Made by a program: the position numbers and the translations under genes | Notes under the pieces: generated by a model | What the model was told of the DNA's origin: nothing | Database searches by the model: none | Seen by the model: the letters and a program-made list of their open reading frames with translations, nothing else | In this document: positions 4,812-9,470 of the stretch, piece after piece | Layout of the letters: each line of letters starts with the position of its first letter | Position numbering within the stretch: position 1 is the stretch's first letter | NCBI GenBank assembly: GCA_031269165.1 | Contig: JAISZQ010000065.1 | Span: forward strand, 1-9,470 | Direction of reading: 5' to 3' | Source of the DNA: Spirochaetaceae bacterium | Lineage (GTDB): Bacteria > Spirochaetota > Spirochaetia > Treponematales > Breznakiellaceae | DNA: 9,470 nt

Positions 4812-6596
4812 TTACCTATACAGCGGCCCGTACGCCGCGCACGCCCGGTAGTCCGCGCTTTCGAGGTCCCGCGTGCCAAACGAGAACCAGGCGTGCGGCC
4901 GGTAAACCGCTTCCAACGGCACGTTATGCAATGTTACCGGAATACGGAGCATCGAGGCAAGTGTCACGAGGCTCGCGCCGATGTGGCCGTAGGTGAACGC
5001 GCCGTGGTTCGCGCCCCAGGCGGCCATCACCGAGTAGACATCCTGGAACGAGGGACAGGCCGGGTCGAGACGCGGCGCAAACCACGTGCAGGGCCAGCCC
5101 GGATCGGTGCGATCCCACAGTTGCTTGGAGACCTTTTCCGGCAACACCACCGTCCAGCCCTCGGCAATCTGGAGCGTGTAACCTAAGCCCTTCACCATGT
5201 TGAAGCGCACGAGCGTCACGGGCATCTCGGAGCGCGTCTCGAACTTCGAGGAATAGCCGCCGCCCCGGAAGTACCCCCGGTTGGCCGGAGACCAGACCGT
5301 CGCCTCGGTCATCGCACCGATGTCCTTGTCCGTCACCTTCCACCACGGTTTCATCACCGGGGTTCCCGCCTCGGTTTTTGCCGCGCCCGTCGCGTCGAGG
5401 GCCGCCGCGCCTGAGTTGATCAGGTGGATAAAGCCGTCTTTCGCCTTCCCGTCGGGCGCCCAGCCTGAGACGCGCTTCACGGCGGCGGGACTCCAGTAGG
5501 TACGCACATCGGCAAACGCGCTCGCCTGCCCGGTGAGCAGTTTCGAGAACAGCATCGCAAGCCCGTTGCAGTTGTCGTTTTCCGTGGCGAGGATCACCGG
5601 CTCCTTCTTGCCGTTGTGGTCGAAGGTCGAGCAGAGAATCGCTTCGGGGAAGTCGGCATTCGGCTTGAAGTCCGTCCACATACGCTGCCCCTGAAAACCC
5701 GCCGCGATCGCGTTCCGTCCGAGGGCCTCCTCGTGCCAGCCTATCTCGTCCAGTTTCCCGTTGCCAAACATGATGTCTTTGATGATCAGCGTCATCTTCG
5801 CCGTGAACTCCCACTGCTTGTCCTTTGTGGCGCGGTCGAGCGGCCCGTTGCCCCAGGCCGTCTCGTTATAATCTTCGGGCGATTCCGTGCAGTGCGCCTT
5901 TATCCATGCGAGCAGTTTCTCGTATTCGGTCTTGTCAAAGATGCCTTTCTCGACCCGGCGGATGATCTCGGTCATGTCCACCCACTCGGCGCGAATGTTA
6001 AAGTAATCCTGCATCAGTTGGGGATCGAGAAAACTGCCGCCGATGCCCATCGATACCGACCCGATCGAGACGTACGCCTTGTTCTTGAGCTGGCCGACGG
6101 CCAACGAGCACTGGGCGAAGCGGAGAATCTTTTCCTTCACGTCATCGGGGATGGACGTGTCGGCGGCGTCCTGCACGTCTCGGCCATAGATGGCAAAGGC
6201 GGGAAGTCCCCGCTGGGCGTGAGCCGCCATCACCGCCGCAAGATAGACCGCGCCGGGCCGTTCCGTGCCGTTGAAGCCCCAGACCGCCTTCGTCGTGAGC
6301 GGGTTCAAGTCCATCGTCTCGCTGCCGTAACACCAGCAAGGCGTCACCGAGAGCGTCGCGATAACGTTCTCCTTCGTGAACTTCGCCTCCGCCTCCGCCG
6401 CTTCCCGCCCGCCGGCAATCGTCCCGTCGGCGATCACACATTCGGCGTGCCGGCCGTCGGCGTAGAAGCAGTGTTCTTCTATTAACTGCTTCGCCGCACG
6501 GGCCATGTTCATCGTCTGTTCTTCAAGCCCTTCGCGGACACCCATCCACCGCCCGTCGATGACCGGACGGATACCAATCTTTACTTTGTCAACCAT
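4812..6596 (-). CDS. fucI: L-fucose isomerase
   Basis: The enzyme converts L-fucose to L-fuculose, the entry step of fucose catabolism, in the cytoplasm with a Mn2+ ion. At 594 residues it is nearly the length of E. coli FucI (591) and is recognisably similar end to end: KIGIRPVIDGR at the N-terminus, VTPCWCYGSET (84-94), WGFNGTERPGAVYLAA (106-121), NAIAAGFQGQR (295-305), FRGGGYSS (443-450) and RACAAYGPLYR at the C-terminus. The metal and catalytic residues E337, D361 and H528 of the E. coli enzyme correspond to E339 (ATEND), D363 (FADVRTYW) and H531 (GANHG). The start at 6596 has GGAGGG about 6 nt upstream. It is the last gene of the fucU-led operon, 36 bp after the aldo/keto reductase. D-arabinose isomerase activity is a known side reaction of the family. 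Confidence 0.97.
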   Translation of the reverse strand: MVDKVKIGIRPVIDGRWMGVREGLEEQTMNMARAAKQLIEEHCFYADGRHAECVIADGTIAGGREAAEAEAKFTKENVIATLSVTPCWCYGSETMDLNPLTTKAVWGFNGTERPGAVYLAAVMAAHAQRGLPAFAIYGRDVQDAADTSIPDDVKEKILRFAQCSLAVGQLKNKAYVSIGSVSMGIGGSFLDPQLMQDYFNIRAEWVDMTEIIRRVEKGIFDKTEYEKLLAWIKAHCTESPEDYNETAWGNGPLDRATKDKQWEFTAKMTLIIKDIMFGNGKLDEIGWHEEALGRNAIAAGFQGQRMWTDFKPNADFPEAILCSTFDHNGKKEPVILATENDNCNGLAMLFSKLLTGQASAFADVRTYWSPAAVKRVSGWAPDGKAKDGFIHLINSGAAALDATGAAKTEAGTPVMKPWWKVTDKDIGAMTEATVWSPANRGYFRGGGYSSKFETRSEMPVTLVRFNMVKGLGYTLQIAEGWTVVLPEKVSKQLWDRTDPGWPCTWFAPRLDPACPSFQDVYSVMAAWGANHGAFTYGHIGASLVTLASMLRIPVTLHNVPLEAVYRPHAWFSFGTRDLESADYRACAAYGPLYR

Positions 6597-6608
6597 ATAA
6601 AACCCTCC

Positions 6609-6622
6609 ACCGGAAAACCGGT
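6609..6622. other. small hairpin between the aldo/keto reductase gene and fucI
   Basis: ACCGG-AAAA-CCGGT forms a 5-bp stem. On the plus strand a T run follows (6624-6630), so it could stop antisense transcription. On the minus-strand mRNA it lies directly before the GGAGGG ribosome site of fucI, without a following T run, and so would not terminate the operon. Confidence 0.4.
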
Positions 6623-6632
6623 ATTTTTTTCG

Positions 6633-7625
6633 TTAGTCCCACAAATCCTCCCAACTCCGCGCCCCCGGCCAGAGGAATACTTGCCCTTTGACGAGGCGGC
6701 ACCGGCGGTCGGCCTCGGCAAGTTGTTCCATCTCCGCATCGGTCAACGGGTCTTCGGTGACGCATTTGAGGTTGGCCCGATAGTTCTTCTCCGTGGTGGA
6801 GAAGGGAATCGGGATCGACCCCCGCTTGACGGCCCACTTGAGGCACACCAGTGCCGGATGGATGCCGTGTGCCGCCGCCACGTTCTTCACCTCCGCGAGT
6901 TCGGTGTCCACAACGTCGTCAGACGTCTTGTCCCGTTCGGGCCGGTTGGGAGAGCCCAGCGGACAGAACCCGACCACGGTAATCCCGGCCTTCTTGCAAG
7001 AGGCAAACAGTTCGGGCTGCTGAAACGCGGGGTGCTGTTCCATCTCGATCAGCACAGGCTTCACCGTACAACGCGGCAGCACCTCGGCAAGCTTCTTCAC
7101 CGTCATGTTGGACATACCGATATGCCGGGCAAGACCGGCCTTCTGTATGCGTTCCAGTTGCGCCCACGTGGCAAGAAAACGTTCCGCCGACCACGGCACC
7201 GAATCGGGGTTCCGCGCGTCGCCGTCACAGCCGGGCGCATGGTAATTCGGGAAAGGCCAATGCATGAAGTAACAGTCCACATAGTCAAGGCGGAGGTCTT
7301 TCAACGTCTGGGCAAGGGAACAGAGCACGTCCCCGCGCCCGTGCCGGTCGTTCCACACCTTCGAGGTGATGAAGAGTTCCTCCCGCCTCACGTCCCCCGC
7401 CTTAATCGCCTTCTCGAACGCCGTGCCGATAAGGTCCTCGTTGCCGTAGACCGACGCGCAGTCAAAAAACCGGTAGCCATAACGGATTGCCCCGCCCACC
7501 GCTTCCGCCACCTTATCCGGCGCGTAACGGTCTGAACCAAAAGTCCCCATGCCGATCGAGGGAATCTTTTCCCCGGTCGAAAGCGTGATCTGCGGGACCA
7601 TCCCCGGATCTATACCGTCGCTCAT
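6633..7625 (-). CDS. aldo/keto reductase
   Basis: The 330-residue protein is a cytoplasmic NAD(P)H-dependent oxidoreductase with the complete catalytic tetrad of the AKR family: D55 and Y60 (RFFDCASVYGNE), K89 (ITSKVWND) and H122 (CYFMHWP). The cofactor region near the C-terminal third (IPIPFSTTEKNYRANL) has a family-like loop, although the usual Lys after IP is replaced here by FST. It overlaps the upstream dehydrogenase by four bases (ATGA), with AAGGAA 7 nt before the ATG at 7625, so the two are translationally coupled. In a fucose operon it may reduce L-lactaldehyde from the aldolase step or act on the sugar itself; the sequence does not decide. It is a full-length protein with no damage. 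Confidence 0.9.
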   Translation of the reverse strand: MSDGIDPGMVPQITLSTGEKIPSIGMGTFGSDRYAPDKVAEAVGGAIRYGYRFFDCASVYGNEDLIGTAFEKAIKAGDVRREELFITSKVWNDRHGRGDVLCSLAQTLKDLRLDYVDCYFMHWPFPNYHAPGCDGDARNPDSVPWSAERFLATWAQLERIQKAGLARHIGMSNMTVKKLAEVLPRCTVKPVLIEMEQHPAFQQPELFASCKKAGITVVGFCPLGSPNRPERDKTSDDVVDTELAEVKNVAAAHGIHPALVCLKWAVKRGSIPIPFSTTEKNYRANLKCVTEDPLTDAEMEQLAEADRRCRLVKGQVFLWPGARSWEDLWD

Positions 7626-8719
7626 GATAATTCCTTTTTTATACCAGAATCTATACCAGAATCTATACCAGAATCAAAGCACACCGCCACCTTGCCGCAT
7701 TTACCCGATGCCGCGAGCGCGTAGGCTTCACCGGCCCTTTCAAGCGGGAAACGGTGCGTCACTAAGTCTTCGGGATGGATGTTCCAGCGGACAAGACGCT
7801 CGACCAAGTCTTCCATGCGCCAGATACTCGTGACCCACGACCCGATGATGGTCTTCTGGTCGTGAAGAATGTCCGGGCTGGGGTTAAACGTCACACTGCC
7901 GCCCTCGCCCACGAAGGCGATTTTTCCCCATTGGCGCGTGGCCCGTATCGCAATCTGCCGGGCACTGTCAACGGCGCTCGCGTCAAGGGCCTTTTCCACC
8001 CCCCTGCCGCCCGTCGCGTCTCGTATCTTCTGGACGGCGGTCTCGTCACTCTTGAACGCCTCGTCAACCAGCCCCAGTTTCTTGGCAAGGGCGATGCGTT
8101 CCTCGTTAAGCTCGACGCCGAAGAGCCTCTTGGCACCCAGCGCGCGGGCAAGCATCAGCGCGGCAAGCCCTACCGGGCCCAGCCCCGTCACCAGAACGTT
8201 ATCGTTGCCCGATATGCCGATCTTTTCGAGCGCCTCGTAGACCGTCCCAAACCCGCAAGCGACCTGCGCCCCGTCCACATAGGACAATTCCGGCGGCAGT
8301 TCCACGAGGTCTTTCTCGTCACAGAGCATGTAGTCCGCCATCCCCCCGTCACGCTGCCAGCCGTAGGCGGCCCGGAGCGGCGACGAACAGGAAATCATAT
8401 ACCCCATCCGGCAATCGTGGCAGAGACCGCACCCCGATATATGGTAGACAATCACGCGGGCACCCTTCTTGAAACGCCGCACGCCCGGCCCCTCTTCGAC
8501 CACCTGCCCGCACGGCTCATGTCCGGCGATCACCCCCTGGTAACCCTCCGCGCCTTTCCCCGTATGCTCGCGGTAGATGGCCCTGATGTCGGACCCGCAA
8601 ATCGTGCACGCCTTCGTCTTCACCAGCACCTGCCCGTGCCCCGGCACCGGAATAGGATAATCCTTCAGCACCACCGTACTGTTACCGGGCAACACCGCGC
8701 CCCGCATCGTCCCTTTCAT
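7622..8719 (-). CDS. zinc-dependent medium-chain alcohol/polyol dehydrogenase
   Basis: The 365-residue protein has the MDR layout. Catalytic-zinc ligands are C41 (TICGSD), H67 and E68 (AGHEPCG). The structural zinc site is C97, C100, C103 and C111. The dinucleotide fold has GLGPVG (179-184) followed by an acidic residue E203 (GVELNEE), which favours NAD(H). The family oxidises secondary alcohols and polyols such as threonine, sorbitol or sugar alcohols. Its place between fucU and the aldo/keto reductase, overlapping both by four bases, ties it to fucose metabolism, for example an L-fucose, fuculose or lactaldehyde/propanediol oxidoreductase; the exact substrate is unknown. The C-terminus is odd: FDSGIDSGIDSGIKKELS comes from a 12-bp tandem repeat. 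The start at 8719 overlaps the fucU stop. Confidence 0.9.
   Translation of the reverse strand: MKGTMRGAVLPGNSTVVLKDYPIPVPGHGQVLVKTKACTICGSDIRAIYREHTGKGAEGYQGVIAGHEPCGQVVEEGPGVRRFKKGARVIVYHISGCGLCHDCRMGYMISCSSPLRAAYGWQRDGGMADYMLCDEKDLVELPPELSYVDGAQVACGFGTVYEALEKIGISGNDNVLVTGLGPVGLAALMLARALGAKRLFGVELNEERIALAKKLGLVDEAFKSDETAVQKIRDATGGRGVEKALDASAVDSARQIAIRATRQWGKIAFVGEGGSVTFNPSPDILHDQKTIIGSWVTSIWRMEDLVERLVRWNIHPEDLVTHRFPLERAGEAYALAASGKCGKVAVCFDSGIDSGIDSGIKKELS
7641..7675. repeat. 12-bp in-frame tandem repeat at the 3' end of the dehydrogenase gene
   Basis: The unit ATACCAGAATCT is repeated nearly three times without mismatch (7641-7652, 7653-7664, 7665-7675). Because 12 is a multiple of three it adds DSGI units to the protein. 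A weaker relative, GGATCTATACCG, lies in the first codons of the next gene (about 7604-7616). Confidence 0.85.
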
Positions 8720-9183
8720 ATCGTCCTGCCTTTCATCATATCGCGTACCTCGGCAGACGTAATCACACCCTTCTTCAATATGATGTTCGCGTACAACGCG
8801 CTCTCGCCCGACGCGATGACGGCATAGGCAGTTTTTGCCCGCTCGTAAAACGCAAAACGCTTGATGCGGGCAACCTTTACTTGGTCCCCTTCTGCCGCCA
8901 CGAGAATCGTCCGGTAGTCGTCCCAGATAACGGGACGGACCGGATCGCTTGGAACAACCTCCATCAGCACGACATTCGGTTCCGCGTAGGTGTCGAGGGG
9001 GATAACGGCAAGAATCGCCTTGAGTAACTCGCAGGTGCCGTGCCCGTCCGCCCGGATCAACCGCCGGGCAACCGATGCGGCGGGAAAGTTGCCGTCACCG
9101 ATGACAATCTCGTCCCCATGCCCCATCTCGGCAAGGACTTTCAGCAGATCGGGCGACAAGATGTCAGGAATACCTTTCAACAT
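8716..9183 (-). CDS. fucU: L-fucose mutarotase (RbsD/FucU family)
   Basis: FucU interconverts the alpha and beta anomers of L-fucose so that the isomerase is well supplied. The 155-residue protein (E. coli FucU is 140) follows the family closely: SPDLLKVLAEMGHGDEIVIGD (10-30) with the conserved His at 22 and Asp at 30, IRADG (43-47), RIKRFAFYERAKTAY (106-120) and YANIILKKGV (131-140). Compared with E. coli FucU, the SDAHFPAHS stretch reads GDGNFPAAS, losing a His as in RbsD-like members, so activity on other sugars cannot be excluded. The position with fucI supports fucose. The start at 9183 has only a weak GAAG ribosome site. It leads the operon and overlaps the next gene by four bases. I see no convincing promoter upstream, where repeats begin. 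Confidence 0.93.
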   Translation of the reverse strand: MLKGIPDILSPDLLKVLAEMGHGDEIVIGDGNFPAASVARRLIRADGHGTCELLKAILAVIPLDTYAEPNVVLMEVVPSDPVRPVIWDDYRTILVAAEGDQVKVARIKRFAFYERAKTAYAVIASGESALYANIILKKGVITSAEVRDMMKGRTI

Positions 9184-9257
9184 ACTTCAATGGTAACACG
9201 GCCCGGCTAAACCGCAATGGAAATTTTTGCCGAGTTTTTTCGCGCAAGATATGCCTA

Positions 9258-9301
9258 CGCGCGTTGCGCGAATGGATAATGGGGAATTGAAAATGGAAAA
9301 T
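9258..9301. repeat. dispersed repeat, inverted partial copy 3
   Basis: A CGCGCGTTGCGCG block is followed by AATGGATAATGGGGAATTG and AAAATGG. This is the reverse complement of the right-hand arm and tail of the copies at 4323-4430 and 4701-4797. It lies about 75 bp upstream of fucU. Confidence 0.7.
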
Positions 9302-9308
9302 GAGTGCG

Positions 9309-9460
9309 CGTCATTGCGAGGGTGTAGCCCGAAGCAATCCAGGGCGTTATGCCCGTCTGGATTGCTTCGCCGCTTCGCGGCTCGCAATGACGATACTACC
9401 ACGCGCCTCGCAATGACGATGCTACCACGAACCTGTTCGTGCCGCCCCGTCATTGCGGCG
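9309..9460. repeat. large palindromic REP-like repeat with a 26-bp tandem extension
   Basis: CGTCATTGCGAG (9309-9320) pairs with CTCGCAATGACG (9381-9392), and GAAGCAATCCAG (9331-9342) pairs with CTGGATTGCTTC (9357-9368), forming a long cruciform-type stem. CTCGCAATGACGATRCTACC is repeated at 9381 and 9407 (step 26), and another GTCATTGCGGCGAG follows near 9449. Such CATTGCGAG/GAAGCAATCC palindromes occur in several bacterial groups as dispersed non-coding repeats. The 88-codon frame through it has no ribosome site and reads only repeat sequence. Confidence 0.8.
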
Positions 9461-9470
9461 AGCCCCTCGT

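Noticed and set aside
4338..4996. Open frames on both strands through the palindrome array
   Set aside because: They read only repeat sequence; the 22-bp step shifts frame at each unit, and no ribosome site or recognisable product is present.
3355..8827. Long open frames on the plus strand (3355-4251, 5616-6485, 6681-7535, 7775-8827)
   Set aside because: They lie antisense to well-supported GC-rich genes, have Arg/Pro-rich low-information translations and no ribosome sites. They are mirror frames produced by high GC at third positions.
9187..9453. 88-codon minus-strand gene upstream of fucU
   Set aside because: Its sequence is made entirely of the REP-like palindrome and dispersed repeat, with no start signal.

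Overview
The window reads as a piece of a free-living or gut-associated spirochaete, most likely a Treponema-type genome. This rests on the style of the proteins (a periplasmic sugar-binding protein with a GGKK-type mature start, an L-fucose operon) and on intergenic regions packed with hairpins and dispersed palindromic repeats. It is a judgement from sequence style, not a database match. Every gene I can support lies on the minus strand, so transcription runs from high to low coordinates.

Positions 9184-9470 hold no gene, only repeats. Next comes a tight operon (9183 down to 4812): L-fucose mutarotase fucU, a zinc-dependent medium-chain dehydrogenase, an aldo/keto reductase and L-fucose isomerase fucI. 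The first three overlap by ATGA, and fucI follows after 36 bp. FucU and FucI carry out the first two steps of L-fucose catabolism (anomer conversion, then isomerisation to L-fuculose). The two oxidoreductases probably act on fucose or on a later intermediate such as lactaldehyde. Fuculokinase and fuculose-phosphate aldolase are not in the window. A 545-bp gap (4267-4811) follows. It contains two copies of a dispersed repeat bracketing an array of about eight palindromes spaced 22-23 bp apart, in which opposite arms change together. Then comes a periplasmic sugar-binding protein gene (4266-3181), closed by a strong intrinsic terminator at 3103-3141.

Positions 2531-3102 are non-coding: a run of GC-rich hairpins (2657-2856), then a 176-bp MITE-like element (2876-3051) with perfect 20-bp terminal inverted repeats and a 6-bp AGACTT direct repeat on both sides.

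The left part, 1 to about 2530, is visibly AT-rich compared with the GC-rich fucose genes and looks acquired. It holds a two-gene RiPP (ribosomally made, post-translationally modified peptide) locus with its own consensus promoter: a 63-residue precursor whose C-terminus is a run of Cys-x3 units, followed after 12 bp by a radical SAM/SPASM peptide maturase. Upstream is a 42-bp-period array of dyad motifs. Downstream is a 339-bp structured non-coding segment with perfect 10-bp inverted ends, then a class I methyltransferase gene with its own promoter, cut by the window edge. The 9-mer GCGCATAAC (or its complement) occurs at both ends of the RiPP unit and upstream of the methyltransferase, an arrangement that resembles integron gene cassettes. 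The RiPP unit and the palindrome array are the most interesting contents.
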